Assembly (NCBI GenBank): GCA_016722635.1 | Contig: JADKIX010000003.1 | Location: 493,451 to 557,450, forward strand | Reading direction: 5' to 3' | DNA length: 64,000 nucleotides | From: Rhodospirillaceae bacterium | GTDB lineage: Bacteria; Pseudomonadota; Alphaproteobacteria; JAEUKQ01 | Part shown: positions 27,428 through 36,981 of the stretch, in pieces | Numbering within the stretch: the first letter of the stretch is position 1 | Layout of the letters: every line of letters begins with the position of its first letter | Translations under genes and position numbers: made by a program | Notes under the pieces: generated by a model | The model's input: the letters and a program-made list of their open reading frames with translations, nothing else | Told to the model about the DNA's origin: nothing | Database searches by the model: none

Positions 27428-28885
27428 ATGCGCGTATCCGCCCTATTGATGCCCATCAATCGTTTGATCTGTTTTGTTGTGGCTGTTCTGAGTTTAGTAT
27501 TGATAGGATTACCCACCTCTTTCGCTGAACCTGAAGATTTCCATCTATTGGCAGCAAAATTACTGCCAGCAGTCGTTAATATTTCAACCGTCCAAACAAG
27601 CCGCAATTCCTCCGATGATTTTCAAGGAAGCGATAGTTTTTTAGAAGATTGGTTCGGTGGCAATAACCAACCCGGTTTTGAAGAACAACAGGAATCACTT
27701 GGCTCCGGCTTTATCATTGATGCCACTGGCTATATTGTAACCAACAACCATGTGATTGAAGGGGCACAGCGGATTTCCGTTAGGCTTTATAACAATAAAA
27801 CCTATCAGGCTAAATTGGTGGGTACTGATCCCAAAACCGATTTAGCCTTACTCAAAATTGAATCGCCGCAACCCCTGCCCTTTGTCCCTTGGGGTGTTTC
27901 TGAGGATGCGAAAATCGGCGAATGGATTATGGCCATCGGCAATCCTTTCGGTTTGGGCGGTTCTGTCAGCATCGGCATTATTTCCGCAAGCCAGCGGAAT
28001 ATCCACGATGGGCCTTATGATGATTACCTGCAAACCGACGCCGCTATTAATAAAGGCAATTCCGGTGGCCCGATGTTTAATGTCAGGGGTGAAGTCATCG
28101 GCATTAATACGGCAATTATTTCCCCATCCGGCGGCAGTATTGGGCTTGGGTTTGCCATTTCTTCTGATTTGGCTAAAGGGATTATCGAACAACTGCGGCA
28201 GTTTGGCCAGGTTAAAAGGGGTTGGTTGGGGGTCAACATTCAATCAGTTAGCGATGAATTAGCAAAAGAATTAGGTTTAGCAACCGGTGCCGGAGCACAA
28301 GTTTCTGGCGTGGTTGCAAGCTCCCCTGCTGAAAAAGCGGGCATTCAGAAAGATGATGTCATCTTAAAAATTGGCAGTTATACAATAACTTCCCCGCGGA
28401 TCTTACCCCGCCTGGTGGCAGAAACAAAAATCGGTACGAAAGTTCCCGTTATTTTGATTCGAAATAAAAAACAAATGACCGTTCAAGTGGAGATCCAAGA
28501 GTTACAGGAAAAAACCACCCAGACCCCTGATAGTTCGACTGATCCTAAGCTTGCCGGGACTAATATTTCGGAACTTGGGCTGATTGTTGGGGCGTTGGAT
28601 GCGACCCTGCGCCGCCGTTTTGACATCCCAAAGCAAGTATTGGGATTGGTTGTTTTAAATGTAGAGACCGGCAGTGCTGCGGCTCAAAAGGGGATTAAAG
28701 CCGGTGATGTGATCACCGAAATCACCCAAAAACCGATCCGTCAACCCGATGACATTATTGCCCGTTTAAAAGAAGCCCAGCAATTAGGGCATAAAGTGCT
28801 GACCGTATTAATTATCCGGCAAGGTGATTATCAATGGGTAGCCCTAGCTATACCACCTGCGGCGACAGCACCCACCCCGCAATAA
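27428..28885 (+). CDS. Periplasmic serine protease of the Do/DegP family
   Basis: A 485-residue HtrA-family protease of the periplasm that degrades misfolded envelope proteins. A signal peptide ends near residue 34 (TSFAEPED). The trypsin-like domain has the catalytic His in NNHVIEG, Asp in PKTDLALLKIE and Ser in GNSGGPMF. Two PDZ domains follow (starting near residues 275 and 370), the second with GSAAAQKGIKAGDVITEI. The position after hflKC is the usual one for the Alphaproteobacteria DegP/DegQ gene. DegP and DegQ cannot be told apart by eye. Confidence 0.94.
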   Translation: MRVSALLMPINRLICFVVAVLSLVLIGLPTSFAEPEDFHLLAAKLLPAVVNISTVQTSRNSSDDFQGSDSFLEDWFGGNNQPGFEEQQESLGSGFIIDATGYIVTNNHVIEGAQRISVRLYNNKTYQAKLVGTDPKTDLALLKIESPQPLPFVPWGVSEDAKIGEWIMAIGNPFGLGGSVSIGIISASQRNIHDGPYDDYLQTDAAINKGNSGGPMFNVRGEVIGINTAIISPSGGSIGLGFAISSDLAKGIIEQLRQFGQVKRGWLGVNIQSVSDELAKELGLATGAGAQVSGVVASSPAEKAGIQKDDVILKIGSYTITSPRILPRLVAETKIGTKVPVILIRNKKQMTVQVEIQELQEKTTQTPDSSTDPKLAGTNISELGLIVGALDATLRRRFDIPKQVLGLVVLNVETGSAAAQKGIKAGDVITEITQKPIRQPDDIIARLKEAQQLGHKVLTVLIIRQGDYQWVALAIPPAATAPTPQ

Positions 28886-28940
28886 TGCGAGCGGATTTAA
28901 AGGTTTATATCAGTCATTTTTCTGGCTGACGGATTTGTTT

Positions 28941-29894
28941 ATGTATATACCACCTGTCATCATTATCAGTGGCCCTACCGCGTCTGGAAAATCCCAGATC
29001 GCGATGGAGCTTGCCGCCCAGTTTAACGGCAGCATCGTAAATGCCGATAGTATGCAAATATACCAGGAAAGCGTTATCCTAAACGCCCGCCCTTCCCCAC
29101 TTGATATGCAACAGATACCCCATTATTTATATGGCGAAATTTCCCTTAGGCACCCTTGTTCCGTGGGGCTATGGCTGGATTGGTTTAGGGAATTATTAAA
29201 ACAGCCCCTTCTTTCCGGCAAACCCCTTTTCGTCGTGGGCGGCACGGGGCTATATATTAAAGCCTTGACTCAAGGCTTAGCGGTTATACCACCCGTTCCG
29301 GCTGTGATTAAAGAAGAAATTGAAAAATCTTGGCAACAATTGGGGCCTGAAAGCTTTTATCACCAATTCCAGCAAATTGATCCCTTGATGGCCCAGCGCC
29401 TGCACCCAAATGATAAGCAGCGGTTAATACGGGCTTGGTCCGTCAAACAAGCAACCGGAAAGTCTTTATCTGAGTGGTGGCAAACCGGAAATCCGGCGTT
29501 ACCCATCAAATATCTCCTGGCAACCTTAATCCCTGAACGGCCGTTTTTATATGCAGCTTGCGACCAACGCTTCCTCAAGATGATGAAAAAAGGCGGGGTG
29601 GAAGAAGCCGCCGCCATCTACCAAATGAAATTACCGCCCCACCTGCCCGGCATGGGTATTTTGGGTTTAAAAGAATTATTCGCCTATTTTGAAGGTGCCA
29701 TCACACTCGAGCAAGCCATTATGCTTGGCCAACAAGCAACCCGTCAATATGCCAAACGGCAAACCACCTGGTTTCGCAACCAGCTGCCAAACGCTATCCC
29801 CATCCCCATTGATTCGCGGGAACAAGCTGCCATCAAAAAAGTAACGAGAACCCTGGGGGATCAGATCAAGGATTTTCTTGCCAACCTGAAATAG
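28941..29894 (+). CDS. miaA: tRNA dimethylallyltransferase MiaA
   Basis: MiaA (317 residues) adds the isopentenyl group to A37 of tRNAs reading UNN codons. The P-loop GPTASGKSQIA is near residue 10, the DSMQIYQ motif near residue 35, VGGTGLYIKALTQGLA near residue 98 and the C-terminal RQYAKRQTTWFRNQ near residue 270. ATG 28941 is chosen over the in-frame TTG at 28935. It is the only gene between the Do protease and pdxH, with which it converges. Confidence 0.95.
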   Translation: MYIPPVIIISGPTASGKSQIAMELAAQFNGSIVNADSMQIYQESVILNARPSPLDMQQIPHYLYGEISLRHPCSVGLWLDWFRELLKQPLLSGKPLFVVGGTGLYIKALTQGLAVIPPVPAVIKEEIEKSWQQLGPESFYHQFQQIDPLMAQRLHPNDKQRLIRAWSVKQATGKSLSEWWQTGNPALPIKYLLATLIPERPFLYAACDQRFLKMMKKGGVEEAAAIYQMKLPPHLPGMGILGLKELFAYFEGAITLEQAIMLGQQATRQYAKRQTTWFRNQLPNAIPIPIDSREQAAIKKVTRTLGDQIKDFLANLK

Positions 29895-29949
29895 CCGTTT
29901 TCCAATCATTTTTTTTGGTAACGGCACGACGATTCTGATTTTTTTTGAC

Positions 29950-30540
29950 TCAAGGATATAAACGCTGAATGGCCCAGCCTTGGCTGTTTTGTTGATATTG
30001 GATACGATCATGCAGCCTTGAGGGCTGATCTTGCCAAAATTCCCACCTACTGGGCGTTAACCGTAATCCTGACCAATAAGGCGGCCGCGGCACAGCTTTT
30101 CCTGCAAACTGCTGATCAAACCTTTTCACCCTGGCCTCTAGTTCGGCCCGTTCGGCTAAAAAGCGCGACTGTAGCGAGGCCCAAGCGCCAATTTGGCTGC
30201 CGCGGGGACGGTCTGAGAAATAGGCATCTGCCTCAGCTTGGCTAATGATAGCAACCTGGCCTTGCAAGCGCACACTGCGTTTTAATGCCTTCCAATGGAA
30301 ACAAAGCGCCGCCAAAGGATTAGCCATTAAATCTTTACCTTTTTGGCTTTCCAAATTGGTATGAAAAACTAACCCATCTTGATCATAATGCTTCATCAAA
30401 ACGATTCGCACAGATGGAAAACCATCGGCCGAAATGGTCGCCAAACTCATGGCACTCGGATCATTTGGCTCGGTTTGGCACGCTTGATCATACCAAGCTT
30501 TAAAAAAATCCAAGGGGTTTTTAGGAATCTCAATCATCAT
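29950..30540 (-). CDS. pdxH: Pyridoxamine 5'-phosphate oxidase
   Basis: PdxH (196 residues) oxidises pyridoxine or pyridoxamine 5'-phosphate to pyridoxal 5'-phosphate with FMN. Conserved parts: PNDPSAMSLATISADGFPSVRIVLMK (FMN phosphate region), FHTNLESQKGKDL, FHWKALKRSVRLQG and the C-terminal signature reading WSGLRLTPSRWEFWQ with HDRIQY. Length is normal. It diverges from the lipoprotein and fabI, a conserved neighbourhood in Alphaproteobacteria. Confidence 0.96.
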   Translation of the reverse strand: MMIEIPKNPLDFFKAWYDQACQTEPNDPSAMSLATISADGFPSVRIVLMKHYDQDGLVFHTNLESQKGKDLMANPLAALCFHWKALKRSVRLQGQVAIISQAEADAYFSDRPRGSQIGAWASLQSRFLAERAELEARVKRFDQQFAGKAVPRPPYWSGLRLTPSRWEFWQDQPSRLHDRIQYQQNSQGWAIQRLYP

Positions 30541-30642
30541 TATATATCCTATTTACTTTGCCCTTTATCTTACAAACAACGGCCTTAAAAGGGAATAAAT
30601 TTTTAGGGGGTATGTTTTTTATAACAATGGCCGCCAGTAAGC

Positions 30643-30671
30643 TTGTTATTACTGCAAAAAACCTGTATGCT
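30643..30671 (+). promoter_or_regulatory. Promoter candidate for the glycine-zipper lipoprotein
   Basis: TTGTTA (30643-30648) and TATGCT (30666-30671) are 17 bases apart, about 90 bases before the coding start. Confidence 0.45.
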
Positions 30672-30760
30672 GCTGGAGCGCTTTAAAAGTGTTTAATAGA
30701 ATGAATGCAAGATAAGCAGCTCAATCTATAATAAGGTACATAATGGAAAAGGAGAAGATG

Positions 30761-31267
30761 ATGATACAAGGTTTTATTCAACGGTACCGCCTGCTGAATT
30801 TGGTAACCGTTACCGCTGCAACCATTGGGCTTACGGCTTGTGCAGGCATGGGGACTAAAGAAACAGTCGGAACTTTGGGCGGAGGGGCGCTGGGTGGGTA
30901 TGCTGGCTCCCAAATTGGCAAGAAGGGCAGTGCAGGCAATTTGGCCGCAACCGCTGGACTAGCATTGCTGGGCGCTTGGTTTGGGAATGAGATTGGTAAA
31001 TCACTTGATCGCGCCGACCGCTTAAGCGCAGAAAGATCAGCGTTAGAAGCTTTTGAATATGCGCCTGATGGTCAGCAACGCAGTTGGCAAAACCCCAATA
31101 AAAACACCAGCGGTTATACCAAGCCAACCCGCACCTATAAAAGCCAGACCCGTAATTACGAAGTTTGCCGTGAATATCAATCATCGGTCGTGATTGACGG
31201 CAAAATTGAAACCGCGACCGGTACTGCTTGCCGCCAACCCAACGGCACTTGGCAAATCATCAGCTAA
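30761..31267 (+). CDS. RT0821/Lpp0805-type surface lipoprotein with glycine zipper
   Basis: A lipoprotein of 168 residues. The signal peptide ends in a lipobox, LTAC. It is followed by a glycine-zipper segment (GTLGGGALGGYAGSQIGKKG, then LAATAGLALLGAWFGNEIG) that can insert in membranes, and a C-terminal domain with two cysteines (YEVCREYQSSVVIDGK and GTACRQPNGTWQII) as in the RT0821/Lpp0805 surface-antigen family. ATG 30761 lies 6 bases after AAGGAG. ATGs at 30758 and 30743 are alternatives. It sits between pdxH and fabI as in many Alphaproteobacteria, and a strong stem-loop follows it. Confidence 0.88.
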   Translation: MIQGFIQRYRLLNLVTVTAATIGLTACAGMGTKETVGTLGGGALGGYAGSQIGKKGSAGNLAATAGLALLGAWFGNEIGKSLDRADRLSAERSALEAFEYAPDGQQRSWQNPNKNTSGYTKPTRTYKSQTRNYEVCREYQSSVVIDGKIETATGTACRQPNGTWQIIS

Positions 31268-31279
31268 ATATGCCTTCGT

Positions 31280-31306
31280 GATCAGGGGGTTCCGTACCCC
31301 CTGATC
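31280..31306 (+). terminator. Stem-loop terminator after the lipoprotein gene
   Basis: GATCAGGGGG pairs perfectly with CCCCCTGATC around loop TTCCGTA. The T-tail is modest. Confidence 0.65.
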
Positions 31307-31419
31307 TACTCCTTATACAATTCTTCTCGTGATCAGCATGATAAAAGGAATAAGAGTGGATTTATCTTGATGATAGGCCCTGTTCCCACAAATAATTTTT
31401 ACATATTGCTATGCAAGGC

Positions 31420-31448
31420 TTGACAAAATCCTGATTCTTGCGTGTTAT
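31420..31448 (+). promoter_or_regulatory. Strong sigma70-type promoter for fabI
   Basis: Perfect -35 TTGACA (31420-31425), 17-base spacer, -10 TGTTAT (31443-31448). It leaves a leader of about 75 bases before fabI. Confidence 0.65.
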
Positions 31449-31529
31449 GGGCTTGGAATATAGTCAATAAATGTATTTATATTGTCTTCTGGCTTTTCAA
31501 GCCGTTGATATCAAATCAGAGTTAATCTC

Positions 31530-32387
31530 ATGAACACAGCTTCCCAAAAAGGACTTATGAGCGGCAAACGTGGCCTGATCATGGGTGTTGCCAATGACAA
31601 ATCAATTGCCTGGGGCATTGCCAAAGCGGTTGCAGCGCAGGGGGCAGAACTTGCCTTCACCTACCAAGGCGAGGTTTTGCAAAAAAGGGTTTTACCCTTG
31701 GCTGATAGCCTAGGCGCTAAATTGGTATTGCCTTGTGATGTAACTGATGATTCAAGCATTGATAAGGTTTTTGACCATTTGGCCAGAAATTGGGGGACAT
31801 TGGATTTTGTCGTTCATGCGATTGCCTTTTCCGATAAAGATGAATTAAAGGGAAAATACTTAAATACCAGCCGCAAAAATTTTGCCATGACCCTGGATAT
31901 TTCCTGCTTTTCCTTTACAGCTATTGCCCAACGCGCTGCCAAAATGATGAACCAGGGCGGCAGCCTGCTTACATTGACTTATTTCGGCGCCGAGCGCGTC
32001 ATGCCCCATTACAATGTGATGGGCGTTGCCAAAGCGGCCCTTGAGGCTAGTGTCCGGTATCTGGCGATGGATATGGGCGCACAAGGCATCCGGGTTAATG
32101 CTATTTCCGCAGGCCCCATTAAAACCTTGGCCGCTTCAGGCATTGGGGATTTCCGTTTTATCTTACGCTGGAATGAATTAAATTCTCCCCTTCGCCGTAA
32201 TGTGACGATTGATCAAGTAGGTGGATCCGCCCTTTATTTATTAAGCGATTTATCAGCTGGTGTAAGCGGGGAAGTCCACCATGTGGACAGCGGCTATCAC
32301 GTCAATGGCATGATCCGCACCGACACCGCTACCCAATCGGCAGAACTTTTGAAAAGTTTTGAAACCAAGCAAGATTTATCGCTTTAA
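31530..32387 (+). CDS. fabI: Enoyl-[acyl-carrier-protein] reductase I
   Basis: FabI (285 residues) reduces enoyl-ACP with NAD(P)H in the last step of fatty-acid elongation. The short-chain dehydrogenase fold shows the FabI-specific cofactor motif GLIMGVANDKSIAWGIA near residue 15, the loop AFSDKDELKGKYLNTSRKNF, the catalytic Tyr region LTYFGAERVMPHYNVMGVAKAALE (with Tyr and Lys six residues apart) and ISAGPIKTLAASGIGDF. It is the target of triclosan in other bacteria. The last 25 residues form a variable tail. Confidence 0.96.
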   Translation: MNTASQKGLMSGKRGLIMGVANDKSIAWGIAKAVAAQGAELAFTYQGEVLQKRVLPLADSLGAKLVLPCDVTDDSSIDKVFDHLARNWGTLDFVVHAIAFSDKDELKGKYLNTSRKNFAMTLDISCFSFTAIAQRAAKMMNQGGSLLTLTYFGAERVMPHYNVMGVAKAALEASVRYLAMDMGAQGIRVNAISAGPIKTLAASGIGDFRFILRWNELNSPLRRNVTIDQVGGSALYLLSDLSAGVSGEVHHVDSGYHVNGMIRTDTATQSAELLKSFETKQDLSL

Positions 32388-32530
32388 ATATCTAAAATAT
32401 TTTTCTTCTGATGGCGGATTGACGGTTACATTTGCTTTTAAAAAGCTCGGATTGACAGAGAACATGGTTGGGCAAAATTTTTTAAAATAATATGGTAAAA
32501 AAGACTTTCCTCTCAAAGTAGCCTATCCTA

Positions 32531-33817
32531 TTAGGTTGGGCGCTTTAATAAAGCGACGGCTTCCAAATGCGTTGACCATAAGAATTGATCGATGGGAAAT
32601 ATTTTTTCCAATCGGTAGCCCTGTTGTGTAAGGATTTGCAAGTCCCTAGCCAGCGTTTCGGGATTGCACGATACCGCCACAACATAAGGCACATGACTGA
32701 ATGCCAATTGCTGCATTTGCGGCAAGGCTCCTTGACGGGGTGGATCAAAAATCACCGCCTCAAACATGTTTAACTCTTGCGTTGAGAGCGGATATTTGGC
32801 CAAATTCCGGCATTCGGTGGTTAATTTGGCGGTTAACTGAAACCGGTTGGCTGCTTTATTCATGGCTTCAATAGCTGAAATATGGCCTTCAACTGCATGC
32901 ACGGTTTTACCGCTTTTTGCCAACGGAAAACTAAAGGTGCCGCACCCTGCAAATAAATCGGCGATTTTCTTAGCGGGTTTAAGATAATCTCCTATTAATC
33001 CTTGCATATAGGTTTCGCTGGCTTTGGTCGGTTGAATAAAAGCTTCCGTCGGCAATTCAATCGCTATTTGCTGCCAGTAAACCAAAGGCGCAACTTCTTG
33101 ATAAATCACATCAAAACCTTTGCCCTCTTGTTGCCATTCAAGGCGGCATAATCGGTTAAGACCTGCAAATTCCGTCAGCAACAGGCGGGACTGCACGGAA
33201 AGAACGATTTTGGCCTTGAGCAACAGATCAATGCCATTATCCGCCTTGATCAAAAAAACTTCTAATTCTTGGCGTTTTTTTAATATCGCTTGCAATAATT
33301 GGCGCAAAGGCCTGATCAGTCGCTCAAGTTCCGGCAGCATAACCGGGCATTCCTGGATATCAATAATTTCATGGCTGCGGTAACGCTGAAAACCCAGCAG
33401 CAATTGTCCGTAGACATTTTTAGAGGCAATCAGATTAACTCGCCTTCTGGTTTTGGGGGGCACAGAAAAAAGCGGGGATGGATCAATTGTTAGTCCCTGC
33501 TGGTGAAAAGCCGCAATCAATGATTGCAATTTCCATTGCTGATAATTTTCTGGCTTTAGATGCTGTAGGGCGCAGCCGCCGCATTCTTCAAAATGCTTGC
33601 AAACTGCTTGAATATAATCTTGGCCATTTTGTACCCGAGTCAGCAATTTGGCTGAGATAAGATTCGGCTCTTCTGCAATAATTTCAACCCGAACCCGGTC
33701 ACCCGCCGCCGTGAAGGGAACCAGCACCTCTTTACCCTGCCAAGAGGCAATGCCTAACCCTTGTTGATTGAGGCTTTGAATGATTAATTCGACGGTATGT
33801 GAAACCTTGTCTGTCAT
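32531..33817 (-). CDS. TrmA/RlmC/RlmD-family RNA (uracil-5-)-methyltransferase
   Basis: A class I SAM-dependent RNA methyltransferase of 428 residues. The N-terminal TRAM domain spans about residues 5-60. Iron-sulfur cysteines appear as CKHFEECGGC near residue 73. The methyltransferase core has DLFAGCGTFSFPLA, VIFDPPRQGA and the catalytic segment VAVSCNPETLARDL with its nucleophilic Cys. The substrate is probably a uracil of 23S rRNA or tRNA. RlmC, RlmD and TrmA cannot be distinguished here. It overlaps tlyA by 4 bases (ATGA) and is co-transcribed with it. Confidence 0.92.
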   Translation of the reverse strand: MTDKVSHTVELIIQSLNQQGLGIASWQGKEVLVPFTAAGDRVRVEIIAEEPNLISAKLLTRVQNGQDYIQAVCKHFEECGGCALQHLKPENYQQWKLQSLIAAFHQQGLTIDPSPLFSVPPKTRRRVNLIASKNVYGQLLLGFQRYRSHEIIDIQECPVMLPELERLIRPLRQLLQAILKKRQELEVFLIKADNGIDLLLKAKIVLSVQSRLLLTEFAGLNRLCRLEWQQEGKGFDVIYQEVAPLVYWQQIAIELPTEAFIQPTKASETYMQGLIGDYLKPAKKIADLFAGCGTFSFPLAKSGKTVHAVEGHISAIEAMNKAANRFQLTAKLTTECRNLAKYPLSTQELNMFEAVIFDPPRQGALPQMQQLAFSHVPYVVAVSCNPETLARDLQILTQQGYRLEKIFPIDQFLWSTHLEAVALLKRPT

Positions 33818-34605
33818 TTTTCTAATGCTGTTTCCTGGGTTATCAGCTGTTCGCCCTTGATACCCGGCTGCTTGGTGGCGGCAATCAGAAATTCGCGGTT
33901 GCCATCCGTACCCGTGATGGGGCTATCTGTTATGCCCATGACCTGCCAACCCGGCTGCTGTTGCAACCAATTTTCGATATCTTGACATACAGCTTGATGC
34001 AGCAAGGGATCACGGACAATCCCCCCCTTGCCCACCTGTTGCCTGCCCACCTCAAATTGCGGCTTAATCAACGCGATCACCCAACTATCCTCGGCGGCCA
34101 GTTGAAGGGCTGCGGGTAATATAAGCTTTAGACTAATAAAGCTGGCATCACACGTAATCGCCTGCAAAGGCTCAGAAATTTGTTGATCAGTTAAATAACG
34201 GGCGTTGGTTTGATCTAATATTTTTACCCGGGAATCTTGGGCAATTTTCCAAGCCAATTGCCCCCGCCCCACATCCACCGCATAAATCTTGGCTGCCCCC
34301 TGCTGCAATAAAACATCGCAAAAACCACCGGTTGAAGCGCCGATATCCAAACATATCTTCGTTTGCGCCGATAACTGAAAATAATCCAAGGCATGTGCCA
34401 ACTTAACCCCTGCCCGGGACACCCAGGGATAGGGCTTGCGTTCCACTTCTAATATATTTTCTTCCGAAAATTGTTGGCCAGGTTTTTCAACCAAGCGCCC
34501 TTTGTTCCGCACCACCCCCGCCATAATAAAAGCCGCCGCTTGGGTGCGGTTGTCAGCCAGTTTTTGCTGGACCATCAATTGATCGGCGCGCCATTTTTTT
34601 GTCAT
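33814..34605 (-). CDS. tlyA: TlyA-family rRNA 2'-O-methyltransferase (hemolysin A-like)
   Basis: TlyA (263 residues) combines an N-terminal S4 RNA-binding domain (RADQLMVQQKLADNRTQAAAFIMAGVV) with an FtsJ-like methyltransferase domain (LDIGASTGGFCDVLLQQGA near residue 90). Members methylate ribose 2'-OH groups on 16S and 23S rRNA and affect capreomycin sensitivity, although many were first named hemolysins. The start MTKKWRADQL at 34605 (or the ATG directly upstream) is preferred. The longer frame to 34695 runs into the MATE gene. Confidence 0.93.
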   Translation of the reverse strand: MTKKWRADQLMVQQKLADNRTQAAAFIMAGVVRNKGRLVEKPGQQFSEENILEVERKPYPWVSRAGVKLAHALDYFQLSAQTKICLDIGASTGGFCDVLLQQGAAKIYAVDVGRGQLAWKIAQDSRVKILDQTNARYLTDQQISEPLQAITCDASFISLKLILPAALQLAAEDSWVIALIKPQFEVGRQQVGKGGIVRDPLLHQAVCQDIENWLQQQPGWQVMGITDSPITGTDGNREFLIAATKQPGIKGEQLITQETALEK

Positions 34606-34624
34606 CATGACATCCATTTTATAG

Positions 34625-35995
34625 CTAAAACCGACCCCTATAACCATCGGTTTTATAGTAAAAACGAACGGTGAGCAAAATGGCAGCCGTGGCAATACCA
34701 GCAGCTAACCCCCACCATATGCCAGCCGCCCCTATCCCCCAGCTAAAGCACAATATCCAACCCAACGGATAGCCGATGATCCAATAGCCGGTTGTGCCTG
34801 CCCAAAAAGCTGCCATGGTATCTTTCAAGCCACGAAGTGCCCCCCCGGCAATGGCCTGGGTTGAATCAAACACTTGAAAAAATGCACAAATAAACAGAAA
34901 TTGACTGGCCATTTCGATAACCGCGAAGGCATTTTCCTGATCTGGCTGTAAATAAATATGGATGATGTTTAAGGGGAACAGCACCGTAATACTGGCCATC
35001 ACCACCATATAAAGAAAGCCCGTAGATAAAGAAACCGTGCCTGCCATCCGCGCCTGCCTTATATTTTTTTGTCCCATAAAATACGCGACCCGGATGGAAC
35101 TGGTGTACAGCAACCCAATCGGCACAATAAACGCAACGGTCATATAACTGATAACAATATTAGCAGCTGCCAGTTCAACCGCACCAATCGCCCCCATGGT
35201 TAAGCTAACGGCCAGGAAAAGGCTGTTTTCAGCAACATTGATAGCAGCCACTGGCCAGCCAGAGCGCAAGATTTCTTTGCATTCCTGAAAGTCAGGCGAT
35301 GCCCATTTTTTAAAAATACGGTACGTTTTAAGGATTGGGTCTTTGGTAATCTGCACCGCTAAAGCCAGTAACATCAGCCAACAAATAATACTGGTTGCAA
35401 GCCCTGCCCCAGCCACCCCCATGGCAGGAAACCCCCAATGGCCATAAATGAATATATAATCTAGAAAAAAATTTAACAGCAACCCTAAAACCATGATGGC
35501 GGCAATCAGCTGTCCGCGCGCCAAGGTTGAAACAAATCCCCTGAGTGCCGAGAACAATATTTGAGGCAAAATACACCAAACAGCCGTACCCATATAATGG
35601 TCCACTTCTTTAACCACGGCCGCTTCTTGATCGAGCCACAACAGGATATAACCCAAGTTTAGGCACAGAAGAGTAATGGGTATCGCCATGAAAAAACCTA
35701 AGCCTAATCCTTGACGGACACTGTGGGTAACACCTACCGGGTTATTTTGCCCATGAGCGTAGGATGCGCGTACAGTCGCCATGGTCAATAAGCCGGTTGA
35801 AGCCAATAAAAAAGTATAAAGCGCCCCGGTTGCAAGACCTATTGCCCCCAGTGGTATGACCCCTAAAGGGGCAACCATTAAGACATCCGTGGTCAACATG
35901 CCAATACTGGCAAAAATGGTTAAAATTACCGGTCCGGCAATGGGCCACTGCGCGGAAAATTCGCGGCCCCAGCGTACCAAAAAACTTGGTTGCAT
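34625..35995 (-). CDS. MATE-family multidrug/cation efflux transporter
   Basis: A protein of 456 residues with about twelve hydrophobic helices arranged as two homologous halves, as in MATE exporters driven by Na+ or H+. The NorM-like first half carries GPVILTIFASIGMLTTDVLMVAPLG, and the second half has the matching AVELAAANIVISYMTVAFIVPIGL. ATG 35995 (MQPSFLVRWG) follows GGCGGG. A TTG 18 bases upstream is possible. In many Alphaproteobacteria dxs occupies the position between ispA and tlyA. Here a MATE gene does, and the substrate is unknown. Confidence 0.92.
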   Translation of the reverse strand: MQPSFLVRWGREFSAQWPIAGPVILTIFASIGMLTTDVLMVAPLGVIPLGAIGLATGALYTFLLASTGLLTMATVRASYAHGQNNPVGVTHSVRQGLGLGFFMAIPITLLCLNLGYILLWLDQEAAVVKEVDHYMGTAVWCILPQILFSALRGFVSTLARGQLIAAIMVLGLLLNFFLDYIFIYGHWGFPAMGVAGAGLATSIICWLMLLALAVQITKDPILKTYRIFKKWASPDFQECKEILRSGWPVAAINVAENSLFLAVSLTMGAIGAVELAAANIVISYMTVAFIVPIGLLYTSSIRVAYFMGQKNIRQARMAGTVSLSTGFLYMVVMASITVLFPLNIIHIYLQPDQENAFAVIEMASQFLFICAFFQVFDSTQAIAGGALRGLKDTMAAFWAGTTGYWIIGYPLGWILCFSWGIGAAGIWWGLAAGIATAAILLTVRFYYKTDGYRGRF

Positions 35996-36019
35996 CGATT
36001 CCCGCCTTTCCAAGCGCCT

Positions 36020-36907
36020 CTAATGGCGCCTATTTACCACAAAATCCGCCATTGCTTTTAAAAGATCAGCTCGGTCTTCAAAAAGTGATAAATGATTCTT
36101 CGCCTGTTCGGCCAAAAGTTTGGCTTGAGACCGTGCTCGATCAACCCCCAAAATAGAAACAAAAGTGGCCTTTCCCGCCTGAGAATCCCGTCCCACCGAT
36201 TTTCCAACCGCTTCCTCCTTCCCCTCAACATCCAATAAATCATCAACGATCTGGAAAGCTAAACCCAAATCATTGGCATAGGCTCGTAAAGCCTGGCGGG
36301 GATTATCAGAAGCTTTCCCCAAAATCGCCCCTGCTTCACAAGAGAAACTAATAATTGCCCCTGTCTTCATGCGTTGCAAGCGGGTAATGGCCCCAATATC
36401 CAAATGGGTATGTTCTGCCTCCAAATCCATCATTTGTCCCCCGACCATTCCCTCAGCCCCCGAGGCTTTAGCCAAAGCCGCCACCAATTCACAACGCACC
36501 ATGCTATCGCTATGGGTGGCAGGATCCGCCAATACCTCAAAAGCATAGGTTAATAACCCGTCGCCTGCCAAAATACCGGTGGCTTCATTAAATTTTTTGT
36601 GGACAGTCGGCAATCCGCGCCGCAAATCGCTGTTATCCATGGCTGGCAAATCATCATGGATCAAGCTATAGGAATGCAGCATTTCAATGGCGGCGGCCAC
36701 CCGCAAAGCACTGATTTCCGACACGTTAAACAATTTAGCGCTAGCCAACACCAAAAATGGCCGAACCCTTTTGCCGCCGTTCATCACCCCATATTTCATA
36801 GCTTCCGTGACCTTTTTCTCAGGCCCTGTGGCAACTGGCAACAAGTGGTTAATCATGACATTGACGGTTTTAGCAACTTCACCCAAAGCTTGCTCAAATG
36901 TTACCAA
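36020..36907 (-). CDS. ispA: Short-chain polyprenyl (farnesyl) diphosphate synthase
   Basis: IspA (295 residues) condenses isopentenyl and allylic diphosphates, usually to farnesyl diphosphate. The first aspartate-rich motif is HDDLPAMDNSDLRRG near residue 88, the second is FQIVDDLLDVEG near residue 215. KYGVMNGGKRVRPFLVLA lies near residue 38 and carries the diphosphate-binding residues. Translation seems to start at a TTG (36907), about 9 bases after CAGGAG. No ATG is available until residue 18. It sits 73 bases from xseB on the same strand. Confidence 0.94.
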   Translation of the reverse strand: MVTFEQALGEVAKTVNVMINHLLPVATGPEKKVTEAMKYGVMNGGKRVRPFLVLASAKLFNVSEISALRVAAAIEMLHSYSLIHDDLPAMDNSDLRRGLPTVHKKFNEATGILAGDGLLTYAFEVLADPATHSDSMVRCELVAALAKASGAEGMVGGQMMDLEAEHTHLDIGAITRLQRMKTGAIISFSCEAGAILGKASDNPRQALRAYANDLGLAFQIVDDLLDVEGKEEAVGKSVGRDSQAGKATFVSILGVDRARSQAKLLAEQAKNHLSLFEDRADLLKAMADFVVNRRH

Positions 36908-36981
36908 AGCCTATTCTCCTGTTCCTCGTAAAATGCCTATCGATTTCCCTATTAACCCTTTTGCAACCAGCCATCTTGATG

